Below are positions 25,402-33,859 of a stretch of 64,000 nucleotides of DNA, one piece after another. The position numbers and the translations under genes were made by a program. How positions within the stretch are numbered: position 1 is the stretch's first letter; each line of letters begins with the position of its first letter. The stretch lies in the NCBI GenBank assembly GCA_963709325.1, contig CAVPVV010000003.1, forward strand, positions 930,001 to 994,000. The letters are read 5' to 3'. A model generated the notes under the pieces. It was not told where the DNA came from. It ran no database searches and saw nothing but the letters and a program-made list of their open reading frames with translations. Source of the stretch: VFZN01 sp963709325. Lineage in GTDB: Bacteria; Acidobacteriota; Vicinamibacteria; Vicinamibacterales; UBA2999.

Positions 25402-26619
25402 GTGCTTTCCTCCTTGCAGCGGCGCCGCGCGTTCGGCGCGCTGTTCACCGGCGTCGCGGTTTCCACGACGGGATTTCTGGCCTCCAACACCGTCAACGGC
25501 CTCATCGCGGAAGACCTGACAGGCACGACGACCTGGAGCGGCCTTCCTGCTGCCGCGAGCGTTCTCGGCACCGCGGCCGGCGCGACTGCCCTCGCCGCGG
25601 TCGTCCGTCGCAGCGGCCCGCGGACCGGCCTCACGATCGGTTACGCGGTCGCGACTGTGGCCACGCTCGCCGCATCGGTCGCGATCAGCTCGCGCGGCTT
25701 CGTCACGTTCGTCGTCTCGATGTTCGTTTTCGGCGTCGGGTTCGGTTCCAATCGCCTGGCTCGATATGTGGCCGCGGATCTCTATCCGCCCGAGCAGCGC
25801 GCGACGATGATCGGCTGGATCGTGTGGGCGGCCACCATTGGCGCGGTCGCAGGTCCGGCGCTGCTCGCCCCGTCGCGGGACGCGGCCGACACCGTCGGCA
25901 TCAACGGCCTAATCGGTCCCTATCTCGTGTGTGCTATCGCATGCGTCCTTTCTACCGGCGCGATGCTCACCGCTCCGCCGGCCATGGACGCACCACCCTT
26001 GCGCGGCCGGACCGATGCGCGTCTGGTTCCGATCAGCACGCTGCTCCGCGATCCGGGCGTCACGCTGGCGCTGAGCTCGATGGTCTCGGGCCAGTTCGTG
26101 ATGGTGCTGCTGATGACGATGACACCGCTGCACATCCGGCACGAGGGGCACGGCCTCGGAGCGATCGGCCTCGTCATCTCGGCCCACACGTTGGGGATGT
26201 ACGCGCTCTCGCCGCTCACGGGACGCATCGGCGATCGCTTTGGACGGATCCCGCTGCTCGTCGCCGGCGTCGCCACGCTGGTCCTCGCAGGATTCGTCGG
26301 CATGACGGCCGGCGGTTCGTATCCTCAGCTCCTCGCCGCGCTGCTGCTCCTCGGCATCGGCTGGAATCTCGGATTCGTGGGCGGCAGCGCACTCCTCACC
26401 GATTCGGTGACTCCGGCCGAGCGCGTGCGAGTGCAGGGCCTGGGCGACGCGCTGGTCTGGGGCGGCGGTGCGCTCGCCAGCATCGGATCCGGCTGGATGC
26501 TCGAGCATTCGGGCTTCGCGATGCTGAGCGGGGTGGGATCCCTCCTGGCACTGGCACCGGTGGCGGCGCTCGTTCGCTACCGCCGCTCCGCGCGCCCGCG
26601 CGTCGCGACCGCGGCATAG
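25402..26619 (+). CDS. MFS transporter
   Basis: A 405-residue protein with about twelve hydrophobic helices. The family loop GRIGDRFGRIPLLVAG sits between helices 8 and 9 of the second half; the corresponding first-half loop is RRSGPRTGLTIG. FVFGVGFGSNRLARYVAADLYPPEQRATMIG also fits the family. Drug or metabolite efflux is likely because it is transcribed divergently from a MarR regulator. It ends 43 bp inside the convergent phosphatase gene, so both 3' ends overlap. Confidence 0.87.
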   Translation: MLSSLQRRRAFGALFTGVAVSTTGFLASNTVNGLIAEDLTGTTTWSGLPAAASVLGTAAGATALAAVVRRSGPRTGLTIGYAVATVATLAASVAISSRGFVTFVVSMFVFGVGFGSNRLARYVAADLYPPEQRATMIGWIVWAATIGAVAGPALLAPSRDAADTVGINGLIGPYLVCAIACVLSTGAMLTAPPAMDAPPLRGRTDARLVPISTLLRDPGVTLALSSMVSGQFVMVLLMTMTPLHIRHEGHGLGAIGLVISAHTLGMYALSPLTGRIGDRFGRIPLLVAGVATLVLAGFVGMTAGGSYPQLLAALLLLGIGWNLGFVGGSALLTDSVTPAERVRVQGLGDALVWGGGALASIGSGWMLEHSGFAMLSGVGSLLALAPVAALVRYRRSARPRVATAA

Positions 26620-27638
26620 TCACCGGCTCCGACGTCTGCTCGTTCGGCGCGGACCGCGCTCATGGCGACCGCGACGACGGTCCGGTCATCCTGCCAGTCC
26701 GCAACCCCTTCCGGACCGGTGCCGGCCTTTGCGAAGCTCATCACCTGCGCGCACGTTTCTTCGGCCGACGACCCGGCCTCCGCGAGCGCGCGTACCTGCT
26801 GTTGGAATCGCGCCGCGCCGGCATCGCCGAGCGCCTCGGTCACGCCGTCGCTCACGAAGACGACAACGTCCCCGGGCCTGAGCGGCACGTCCCGCTGCTG
26901 ATAGCGGGCCCCGGTCAGGATGGCCGCCGCAGGGCCGGTCGGATCCATCAGCTGCAGATGTCCGGGCCCGGCCACCACTCCCGACGGGTGCCCGGCATTG
27001 GCGTAGGTGAGCGCACCACGCCCGGCATCCACGAGACTGATGATGGCCGTGATGTAGGGGCCGCCTTCCCACTGTTCGAACAGGCGCGACGAGAGCTGCC
27101 CGAGGAGTCGGGCAGGCTCGCTGGACTCGGCGGCCAGCGATCGGAACGCGGCCCGCACCGTGGAAAGCGCCATCGCCGCCGGGACACCCTTTCCAGACAC
27201 GTCGGCGACGAGGACGAGATAGCGCCCGTCGGACACCCTGACGATGTCGTAGAAGTCTCCACCGATCCTGCCGGCGGGTGTAAGCTCGGCGGCCCAGGTG
27301 AGGCCATCGTTCGCGTGCGGCAACCGCGGCAGGAGCCGGCGCTGCATGTCGGCGGCGATCGCGAGCTGGGTGTCGAGGACGAGCTGCTCTCGCTCTTTGA
27401 CCGCAAGCTCGAGCCGCGTCGCTCTCAGGTGGCGCCACAAGTACACCGCCACCCCCAGTGCGCTGGCCAGCAGCACGTCGGATACCCACGTGAGCTCGAG
27501 CTCCGTGGGTTCGAACACGCGGATGAGCGCGAGCTCGAGAACCCCGGCGATGAGGTAGCCCGACGCCGCGACGATCGCGGCTTCCGCCACGATCGGCCAG
27601 CGGCCCGGCGCAGCGCCGCCACGCGATCCCGTCGCCAT
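26577..27638 (-). CDS. membrane SpoIIE/PP2C-type serine phosphatase
   Basis: A 353-residue protein. Two N-terminal TM segments (IVAAEAAIVAASGYLIAGVL-like and WVSDVLLASALGVAVYLW) are followed by a short coiled linker (ELAVKEREQLVLDTQLAIAADMQRRLLP). The PP2C/SpoIIE domain has GGDFYDIVRVSDGRYLVLVADVSGKGVPAAM, ITAIISLVDAGRGALTYANAGHP, VVVFVSDGVTEA and DDRTVVAVAM. The metal-binding Asp residues are kept, so it is probably active, typically on an anti-sigma-factor antagonist. No partner gene is seen next to it. ATG 27638 chosen because longer frames lack family similarity. Confidence 0.85.
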   Translation of the reverse strand: MATGSRGGAAPGRWPIVAEAAIVAASGYLIAGVLELALIRVFEPTELELTWVSDVLLASALGVAVYLWRHLRATRLELAVKEREQLVLDTQLAIAADMQRRLLPRLPHANDGLTWAAELTPAGRIGGDFYDIVRVSDGRYLVLVADVSGKGVPAAMALSTVRAAFRSLAAESSEPARLLGQLSSRLFEQWEGGPYITAIISLVDAGRGALTYANAGHPSGVVAGPGHLQLMDPTGPAAAILTGARYQQRDVPLRPGDVVVFVSDGVTEALGDAGAARFQQQVRALAEAGSSAEETCAQVMSFAKAGTGPEGVADWQDDRTVVAVAMSAVRAERADVGAGDYAAVATRGRAERR

Positions 27639-27700
27639 GGGTGCGCCTACTGTAGGGGAGATTCGACCGCGACCGCCAGCGGTAACCGCGACCGCGCCGG

Positions 27701-28468
27701 TCAAGTGGTGCCGTAGCTCTTCAGCCACAGCAGCGCGTCGGAAAGGGTTCGGTCCAGTACGGCCAGGTTGTTGCTGAAGCGATGATCGGCAGCCTCGATG
27801 AGCCATAACCGCTTTGGCTCGCAGGCGTTGGCCACCACGCGCTGGACCTCGTGCACCGGCACGAACTCGTCGCGCGTCGAGTGGATTACCGCAATGGGGG
27901 CCGGGGCAGCACGACCGATCAGCGAGGCGGTGCTGAACGACGGCTCGTTCGGCGGCCGGTGGGTGACATAGATCATGGCATCGCGCCACCTCCAGCCAAG
28001 CTCGTTGATGTCAGGGAGGCCGAGCGCGACGACCCCGCCGATGCGTGCGCGCGTGTCGGCGTCGGTCGCCGCCAGCACCGACAGCCCGGCGCCTTCGGAT
28101 ACCCCGACGAGCACGGGCTTGGCGCTGCTGCCGCGGGCGGCGAATTCCACGAGCGCGCGGTAATCAGCCGGCTCGTCTTCGGGTCTGAGTGTGGTGGTCC
28201 CAGTCGTGAAGCTGCTCAGGTACGCCCTCACGTCGAAGCCGACGACGAAATACCCTTGTTCCGCCAGCGTCTCGGCCACGTGAGGGCCGAGGTGAATCCA
28301 GCCGCCGTCACCGCTCGAGACAATGGCCGCCGGACCGCCTCGCTGGCCATACGTCCTCAGCAGCTGGGCGTGACCGCGGAGCCAGATGGTTTCGGTCGCC
28401 TCGGCGTGAGCCGGAACGGCCCACGCCACAGATGCGACCACGACCGCGATCAGCTTCGCTGCCCGCAT
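27701..28468 (-). CDS. VirJ/AcvB-like periplasmic alpha/beta hydrolase
   Basis: A 255-residue protein with signal peptide (LIAVVVASVAWAVPAHAEA). IVSSGDGGWIHLGPHVAETLAEQGYFVVGFDVRAYL matches the VirJ-domain start, and VLVGVSEGAGLSVLAA holds the nucleophile Ser in G-x-S-x-G form. The catalytic Asp (STRDEFVPV) and His (EAADHRFSNN) follow. In Agrobacterium, AcvB hydrolyses lysyl-phosphatidylglycerol; whether this shorter protein does the same is unknown. It lies 139 bp behind htrA on the same strand. Confidence 0.75.
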   Translation of the reverse strand: MRAAKLIAVVVASVAWAVPAHAEATETIWLRGHAQLLRTYGQRGGPAAIVSSGDGGWIHLGPHVAETLAEQGYFVVGFDVRAYLSSFTTGTTTLRPEDEPADYRALVEFAARGSSAKPVLVGVSEGAGLSVLAATDADTRARIGGVVALGLPDINELGWRWRDAMIYVTHRPPNEPSFSTASLIGRAAPAPIAVIHSTRDEFVPVHEVQRVVANACEPKRLWLIEAADHRFSNNLAVLDRTLSDALLWLKSYGTT

Positions 28469-28607
28469 CGGAAGGCTCCTCAATCGAGCGTGAGGAAAAG
28501 CGACGAGGTGAGAAATGAAGGAGCAAAACCGGATCCACCGCTTCTGCCGAGCTCCACTTCCCACCTCACCGTGTTCGCTTCAGCTGCCGGAGTCTTCCGG
28601 CATCCTG

Positions 28608-30131
28608 CTACGACTGCGCGTGCGGCAGCGCGACAAACACCGTCGCGCCGTTGCGGCTCACGAGCACCAGTGCCGGCGCGTCCTTGTGCGTGTCGAGCGC
28701 CGACCTGAGATCCTGCACGCTCTCGACCTCGCGTCCGTTGACCTTCTTGACCACGTCGCCGGGCTGAAGCCCTGCATCGGCGGCGACGCCGGCCGGATCC
28801 ACGTCGGTGATGACGAGACCCTTCTCGGTCTTCGGCAGCTCGAGCTGCGCGGCCACCCGCGGCGTGAGCGGGGTCACGCTCATGCCCAGCCCGCCAGTGT
28901 GTTCGCCACCGTCGTCGCCGGAGCGTGACGCACGCACCTTCTCCGATTCGCGCTCGATCACCGTTGCCGAGATCGATGTGGGCTTGCCATCGCGCAGAAC
29001 TCTGAGCGTGACGGCGGTGTTAGGCGCCAGGCTGGCCACGCGGTTGCGCAGCGAGTTGGAATCGGTCACCGGCTGGCCGTCGAGCTCGGTGATCACGTCA
29101 CCCTCCTTCAGGCCGGCCTTCGTAGCGGGGCTGCCTGCTTCCACGCTGCTCACCAGCGCGCCGCGGGTGTTCGACAGGCCGAGGCTGTCAGCCAGTTCGG
29201 GAGTCACGCGCTGCACCGTCACGCCCAGCTTGGCGCGATGGACCACGCCTTCCTTGATCAGCTGATCGGCGACCGCGCGGGCCATCCCCGAGGGAATAGC
29301 GAAGCCGAGGCCGATGTTCCCGCCGGAGGGCGACAGAATCTGCGCGTTGATACCGAGCAGCTCGCCCTGGAGGTTGACGAGCGCGCCGCCGGAATTGCCC
29401 TGGTTGATGGGCGCGTCGGTCTGGAGGAAGTCCTCGTAGCTGCCGTCGCCGACGCCGGTGGCGCGGCCCTTGGCGCTGACGATCCCCATCGTCACGGTCT
29501 GGCCAACGCCGAGCGGGTTCCCGAACGCCAGCACCACGTCGCCGACACGGGCGTGCTCGGAATCGCCGTAGGCCACGGTCGGAAGACCGGTGGCGTCAAC
29601 GCGGATCACAGCCAGATCGCTCGGCTCGTCGGTGCCGACCACGCGGGCTGCGAGTGAGCGGCCATCGGCGAGATCGACGCGGATGCGGTCCGCGCCGCCG
29701 GCCACGTGATTGTTCGTGAGGATGTAGCCGTCGTTGCGGATGATCACGCCCGAGCCGAGACCGCTCTCCCGCCGCGGGCGAGGCGTGCCGCGGAACTGCC
29801 GGCCGAAGAACGGGGCCAGCTCCTCGGGGAGCGAGGTCTGTGTCGCCTCGGCGCGCTTCTCGACGCGCACGGTGACGACGGCGGGGGCAACGCGATCGAC
29901 GATCCCGCTGTACGACGGCGCGAGCGGCAGCGCCGGGTTCTCCACGACGCGAGGCGCCGCCGTTGCCGGAGCCGCCATCGCTGCCGCGGGAGTCGCTGCC
30001 GGTTGGTCGGCGGCCCAGAGGTGCTCGTGGCCGGCCGCGGCGCCAAGCGCCAGCGTCAGCACGGCGAGCCCTGCGGTAGCAAGACGCAGCGGTTGCCGGA
30101 ACAGGGAGTCACGGGTGGTGGTCTCGTTCAT
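28608..30131 (-). CDS. HtrA/DegP-type periplasmic serine protease with two PDZ domains
   Basis: A 507-residue protease-chaperone. The signal/anchor (LRLATAGLAVLTLALGAAAG) is followed by an Ala/Pro-rich stretch and the trypsin-like domain with His in GYILTNNHVAGGADR, Asp in EPSDLAVIRVDA and Ser in PINQGNSGGALVN. PDZ1 starts at AKLGVTVQRVTPELADSLGL, PDZ2 near GLGMSVTPLTPRVAAQLEL. All three catalytic residues are present. AAAGGAC precedes the ATG. Two copies of a TGACA-type box lie upstream, and a two-component system is encoded next door, suggesting envelope-stress control like Cpx/DegP in enterobacteria; this is inference. Confidence 0.93.
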   Translation of the reverse strand: MNETTTRDSLFRQPLRLATAGLAVLTLALGAAAGHEHLWAADQPAATPAAAMAAPATAAPRVVENPALPLAPSYSGIVDRVAPAVVTVRVEKRAEATQTSLPEELAPFFGRQFRGTPRPRRESGLGSGVIIRNDGYILTNNHVAGGADRIRVDLADGRSLAARVVGTDEPSDLAVIRVDATGLPTVAYGDSEHARVGDVVLAFGNPLGVGQTVTMGIVSAKGRATGVGDGSYEDFLQTDAPINQGNSGGALVNLQGELLGINAQILSPSGGNIGLGFAIPSGMARAVADQLIKEGVVHRAKLGVTVQRVTPELADSLGLSNTRGALVSSVEAGSPATKAGLKEGDVITELDGQPVTDSNSLRNRVASLAPNTAVTLRVLRDGKPTSISATVIERESEKVRASRSGDDGGEHTGGLGMSVTPLTPRVAAQLELPKTEKGLVITDVDPAGVAADAGLQPGDVVKKVNGREVESVQDLRSALDTHKDAPALVLVSRNGATVFVALPHAQS

Positions 30132-30189
30132 GTTTCGTCCTTTCACTTCATTGGACGAACGATCGCATTGCGTTGGCCTGTCGAGGGAA

Positions 30190-30237
30190 TGACAAGTGTG
30201 TAAGCCGGGTGCGGCACCGCCCCTGACATTTGTGTCA
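30190..30237. promoter_or_regulatory. twin dyad boxes between htrA and the small secreted protein gene
   Basis: TGACATTTGTGTCA at 30224-30237 is a perfect dyad of five-base arms. TGACAAGTGTGTAA at 30190-30203 is the same with one mismatch. They are 34 bp apart in the divergent promoter region. The most likely binder is the OmpR-type regulator encoded nearby, but no test is possible here. Confidence 0.45.
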
Positions 30238-30270
30238 TGGTGCCGATAGAACGACGTCATCACACGGCGA

Positions 30271-30282
30271 TATCGTGGGGAC
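30271..30282 (+). promoter_or_regulatory. -10 element of leaderless transcript
   Basis: TATCGT at 30271-30276 is followed by six bases and the ATG at 30283. The geometry is the same as at the cupin, DUF1326, MarR and Crp/Fnr genes. Confidence 0.5.
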
Positions 30283-30618
30283 ATGCCACGTCCTCCGGTT
30301 GCCGCCGCCGGCATGCTATTCGCCGCGGCGCTGGCATCTGCCGCCCCGGCCAAGCCGCACGAAGCCTGGGGTGCCGGCGTCATCGAGAGGGTTGATCCCG
30401 CGGCTCGCTCGCTCGTCCTCAAGCAGGGCGCTCACGAGATGACGTTCGCGGTCGCAGAGACCGCGCAGGTGCTCGAGGGCAAGACGTCGCGCTCGCTCGA
30501 AGATCTGTCGAAGGATATCGGCCGGCAGGCGAAGGTGCGCTACATGATCACCGGAGGGACCAAGACCGCCGATCGCGTCGAGGTCTCGACCCACCCCGCT
30601 ACGCACGCGGCGAAGTAG
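30283..30618 (+). CDS. small secreted protein, unknown function
   Basis: A 111-residue protein with signal peptide (VAAAGMLFAAALASAAPA). The mature part (VIERVDPAARSLVLKQGAHEMTFAV, then RQAKVRYMITGGTKTADRVEV) has the pattern of small periplasmic OB-like/DUF5666-type domains that recur in metal- or stress-related loci. It is divergent from htrA and its end overlaps the convergent sensor kinase gene by 20 bp. A periplasmic accessory of the stress system is conceivable but unproven. Confidence 0.6.
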   Translation: MPRPPVAAAGMLFAAALASAAPAKPHEAWGAGVIERVDPAARSLVLKQGAHEMTFAVAETAQVLEGKTSRSLEDLSKDIGRQAKVRYMITGGTKTADRVEVSTHPATHAAK

Positions 30619-32020
30619 CTGCGGGCCGTGCTTTCGGCAGCGTGACGGTGAACGTGCTGCCAACGCCGGGCGTCGATGCGACGCCAACGGTCCCGCCGTG
30701 GGTTTCGACGATCGCCTTGACCAGCGACAGGCCAAGCCCCAGGCCTCGCGCCGAGCGGCTCGGTTCGGCGCGATACAACCGATCCCAGATGAACGGCAGG
30801 TGCTCCGCCGCGATCCCGCTCCCCGTGTCTTCAACGGTAAACGTCACGTGGTCGCCCTGATCGGCCGCGGCCATCCGGATTCGCCCTCCGGCGCTGGTGT
30901 ACTTGACCGCGTTCTCGAGCAGGTTGGCGAGCACCTGCCGCAACCGCGTCGCGTCGGCCACCACTCTCAGCCCCGCCGGCGCTTCGGTCACGATCTGCAG
31001 CCCGCGATCTTCGGCTTCGTCCGCGAATAGCGCCACCGCCTGTTCGACAACGACCGGCACCTCCACCAGTTCGTCGTGGAGCCGCATCGTGCCGGTTTCG
31101 GCCTGCGAGATGTCCATCAACGCCGTGAGGGTGGCGTTGACACGCTCGGCCTCCTCGAGCGCCTGCCCCAGCCCCTCCTTGAGCGCCGCCGTATCGTCGG
31201 ACACGATGGCCGCTTCAGCGACGTTGCGGAAGCGAGTGAGCGGCGTCCGCAGATCGTGTGCGACGTTGTCGAGGGCGCCGCGCATGCCGCCGACGAGCGT
31301 CTGGAGGCGGCCGAGCATCTCGTTTACCAGCATGCCCAGCTCGTCGAGCGGATCGTCGGAGCCCCGGGCCGGGACTCGCGCGTCGAGCCGGCCGGTCCTC
31401 AGGATCTCGCGGACTGCGGCGTCGAGCTCGCGAATCGGCCGAAGACCCGCGGTGGTGATGAGCACGCCGCCGACCGCGGCAATCAGGACGATGAGGGCGC
31501 CGATCTGCAGGGCACGCTCGCGAAAGCGCCGCAGCAGCTCGTCGCGGACGTGCGAGCTCCGGCCGACCTGCACCGTGACGCCGTACGGCAGATCGACGCT
31601 GCCCAGCTCCAGCACTGCGCCGCCAGTCGGATCCGCGATCGATTGCCAGGGTGACGTGCCGCGGGGCTGATCCAGCGTTGACAGGTCGAAAGCGGCCCAT
31701 CCCGGCGGGGTCGCGAAATACACGACCTCCGCCTGCTGGTTGACCACCCTGACCATCAGCCGTTCGTGCTGGCCTTCGCTCGCGTCGTTCTCCAGCAGGC
31801 GGCGTAATCCGGGCAGGCCGGCCCGCGCGTACTCCGTGGCGTAGCGGCCGAGCATCGACTGCAGCACCTCGTGATCCTGGCCCTCGAGCGCGCGTGCGAG
31901 CAGCAGATACGTGACCACCGCCAGGGCCGCCGCGCTCGCCACGAAGAGCGCCGCGTACCAGAGCCCGAGGCGCCAGGCGAAGGCGTGGCGGAACGACGAC
32001 TCACTCCACCTTGAGGACAT
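30599..32020 (-). CDS. OmpR-type system sensor histidine kinase
   Basis: A 473-residue kinase. TM1 is GLWYAALFVASAAALAVVTYLLL and TM2 IGALIVLIAAVGGVLITTAGL, with a periplasmic sensor of about 130 residues between. HAMP (RPIRELDAAVREIL) is followed by HisKA with phospho-acceptor His in NVAHDLRTPLTRFRNVAEA. The HATPase domain has N box LANLLENAVKYTSAGG, DTGSGIAAEHLPFIWDRLYR and GLGLGLSLVKAIVETHGG. It overlaps the response regulator gene by 20 bp. The layout resembles CpxA/QseC-like kinases; the signal is unknown. Confidence 0.92.
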   Translation of the reverse strand: MSSRWSESSFRHAFAWRLGLWYAALFVASAAALAVVTYLLLARALEGQDHEVLQSMLGRYATEYARAGLPGLRRLLENDASEGQHERLMVRVVNQQAEVVYFATPPGWAAFDLSTLDQPRGTSPWQSIADPTGGAVLELGSVDLPYGVTVQVGRSSHVRDELLRRFRERALQIGALIVLIAAVGGVLITTAGLRPIRELDAAVREILRTGRLDARVPARGSDDPLDELGMLVNEMLGRLQTLVGGMRGALDNVAHDLRTPLTRFRNVAEAAIVSDDTAALKEGLGQALEEAERVNATLTALMDISQAETGTMRLHDELVEVPVVVEQAVALFADEAEDRGLQIVTEAPAGLRVVADATRLRQVLANLLENAVKYTSAGGRIRMAAADQGDHVTFTVEDTGSGIAAEHLPFIWDRLYRAEPSRSARGLGLGLSLVKAIVETHGGTVGVASTPGVGSTFTVTLPKARPAATSPRA

Positions 32021-32675
32021 AGCCAACGCCCCGCACCGTGTGCAGCAGCCGGGGCTCGAAGCCCTTGTCGATCTTCTCGCGCAACCGGTGGACCAGGACG
32101 TCAACGGCGTTGGTGCCGGTGTCGAAGCTGTAGTCCCACACGTGCGACACGATCATCGCCTTCGACACCACCTTGCCGGGGTGGCGCATCAGCAGCTCGA
32201 GGAGCGCATACTCCCGCGGCCTCAGCTCGATGTTCGTCCCGGAACGTTCGACCCGCCGCGTCAGGCGATCCAGCGTCAGGTCGGCCAGCGACAGCGAGGT
32301 CGGCTCAGCGGCACGGTGGCCGCGGCGGGTCAGCGCCTGCACGCGGGCAAGCAGCTCGGCGAAGGCGAACGGCTTGGTGAGGTAGTCGTCGCCGCCGCTC
32401 TGGAGCCCCTGGACGCGATCGTCCACCCTGTGTCGCGCGCTCAGGAACAGGACCGGCGTCTGGACGCCGGCCCGCCGCAGCGCCGCCACCAGGCTGAGCC
32501 CGTCGAGCCGCGGCAGCATGACGTCCACGATGGCCGCCTCGTAGGGCTGCGTCCGGCACAACTCGAGGCCATCGACCCCGTTGTCGGCAACGTCTACCGC
32601 GAAGCCTTCCTGGCGGAGACCAGACGCCACAAACTCGGCGATGCTGCGGTCGTCTTCGACGACGAGGATGCGCAT
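32001..32675 (-). CDS. OmpR/PhoB-family response regulator
   Basis: A 224-residue regulator. The receiver domain has VVEDDRSIAEFV, phospho-Asp in AAIVDVMLPRLDGLSL, the Thr/Ser switch in PVLFLSARHR and Lys in DDYLTKPFAFAEL. The C-terminal winged helix has LRPREYALLELLMRHPGKVVSK and NAVDVLVHRLREKID. It is the partner of the overlapping kinase gene. Possible targets are itself and htrA. Leaderless start with TATCTT six bases upstream. Confidence 0.93.
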   Translation of the reverse strand: MRILVVEDDRSIAEFVASGLRQEGFAVDVADNGVDGLELCRTQPYEAAIVDVMLPRLDGLSLVAALRRAGVQTPVLFLSARHRVDDRVQGLQSGGDDYLTKPFAFAELLARVQALTRRGHRAAEPTSLSLADLTLDRLTRRVERSGTNIELRPREYALLELLMRHPGKVVSKAMIVSHVWDYSFDTGTNAVDVLVHRLREKIDKGFEPRLLHTVRGVGYVLKVE

Positions 32676-32687
32676 TCCCAGAAGATA
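32676..32687 (-). promoter_or_regulatory. -10 element of leaderless response-regulator transcript
   Basis: On the minus strand TATCTT (32687-32682), then six bases, then ATG at 32675. No Shine-Dalgarno motif is present. Confidence 0.5.
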
Positions 32688-32763
32688 GCGCAGGCGGAGC
32701 GCCGTGGCAGCGATGACTGAAAATCAAGGCCCAGTTCGCCGATGATGAAGATTGGAGGCAACC

Positions 32764-33138
32764 ATGGCGCAGGATCGATATCTGAAGGGCGTGCTCACGG
32801 TCATTGCAGGTGCGCTGGTGTACCTCTGTCTGGTCATGACGCCCTGGCCTGGCGCTCTCGCGCAGGGGCAGCCGCCGCTCGTCCGGCCGGGAGACAACGT
32901 CGGGCCGATTCCAGTCACCGTCGTCGGCTGGCGTGCTCCCGAGCCCGTCGCCGCCGCGGTCCAGAACGTCGTCCAGGTCACCGGACGCGTCGTCGCCGAC
33001 CGGAGCAGCACTGCCGCCGACCGCATCGTCCTGGTCGGGTGGGAAGAGCGGTCGGATCCGCTGCGAGGCAGCAGCGACTTCCACGCCTTTGACTCGAGCA
33101 ACGGTCGCGGGCTCCCGACGCTGGCGATGCCGCGGTGA
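32764..33138 (+). CDS. small membrane-anchored or secreted protein, unknown
   Basis: A 124-residue protein with an N-terminal hydrophobic segment (GVLTVIAGALVYLCLVMTPWPGALA) that may be a signal peptide or anchor. The rest is Val/Ala/Asp-rich (VTVVGWRAPEPVAAAVQNVV, then DRIVLVGWEERSDPL) with no recognised domain. GGAGG lies seven bases before the ATG. It stands alone, divergent from the response regulator. I do not recognise it. Confidence 0.55.
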   Translation: MAQDRYLKGVLTVIAGALVYLCLVMTPWPGALAQGQPPLVRPGDNVGPIPVTVVGWRAPEPVAAAVQNVVQVTGRVVADRSSTAADRIVLVGWEERSDPLRGSSDFHAFDSSNGRGLPTLAMPR

Positions 33139-33144
33139 TGCGCG

Positions 33145-33270
33145 TCAGCGGCCGGCGGTGCGGCGAAGCTGCGCCTCGGAGTAGACGACGAAGTCCCTTC
33201 CCGGCTCGGCGAGCTCGAACACCTCGACGAACTCAGTGCGACCAGTACGGGCACTGCGCCAGCAACGCGT
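33145..33270 (-). CDS. possible small gene, minus strand, with damaged start
   Basis: The minus-strand frame ending at 33145 reads RTGRTEFVEVFELAEPGRD and then FVVYSEAQLRRTAGR, which looks protein-like rather than random. No start codon is in frame. An ATG with AAAGGGA upstream lies one frame off, so a one-base shift right after the start would give a protein of about 43 residues. No family recognised. Confidence 0.28.
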   Translation of the reverse strand, partial: TRCWRSARTGRTEFVEVFELAEPGRDFVVYSEAQLRRTAGR

Positions 33271-33373
33271 CTCATGTTCATTCCCTTTGAAGGCCCACCC
33301 CGGAAAAGCCGCGTCATCCCCGGCGGCCCCAACCCGCGTAATCTATTCGAAATCACCGTCGAGGTCGGCTACC

Positions 33374-33852
33374 ATGCGCCTCGTGACGCGGACCATCTTG
33401 TTGCCCTGGTCGCCGGGTGCGGGCTGACCGGCGTATCGTGGCGGCGCTGCCCCGCCGCCGCTGCGCCTCCATGCCGACGTCAAGCAGATCATGGCCGCCA
33501 TCGTCGATCCGGCCGCCGATGTGGTGTGGGGTCGCTGTCGGAACGATCGACACCATCGAGGGGACCGAGCAGATTCGGCCGCGCGACGAAGGGGAGTGGA
33601 CCGAAACGGCGCACGCAGCGTGGGTGGTGACCGAGGCGGCCAACGCGTTGATGATTGGCAACCGGCCGAAGGACACCGGCGACTGGATGAAGTTCGCGCA
33701 GGACCTCGCCGACAACAGCCTGCAAGGCGGCGCGCGCCGCCGAAGCCCACGATGCCGACGCGCTCTTCACCGCCGGCGGCGACATGTACCTCGCCTGCAC
33801 CGCGTGCCACGCGAAGTACAACATCACGCTGACGGCGCCGGTCACCCAGTAA
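33374..33852 (+). pseudogene. lipoprotein-like helical cytochrome c, several frameshifts
   Basis: Reading across at least four one-base shifts gives a lipoprotein-like signal (MRLVTRTILL, then ALVAGCGLTG), LHADVKQIMAAIVDPAADVV, TEAANALMIGNRPKDTGDWM, KFAQDLADNSL and DALFTAGGDMYLACTACHAKY. This is a small all-helical c-type cytochrome with one CxxCH heme site near the C-terminus. Shifts are visible near 33405-33470, at the GGGG run near 33528, and near 33725. Either a real pseudogene or a badly sequenced stretch. The DUF6644 gene follows after 7 bp. Confidence 0.7.
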
Positions 33853-33859
33853 GGCGCGC

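Noticed and set aside
25824..27716. Open plus-strand frame of 630 codons
   Set aside because: It crosses the MFS gene and runs antisense to the phosphatase gene; its composition is Arg/Pro/His-rich as expected for a shadow frame in high-GC DNA.
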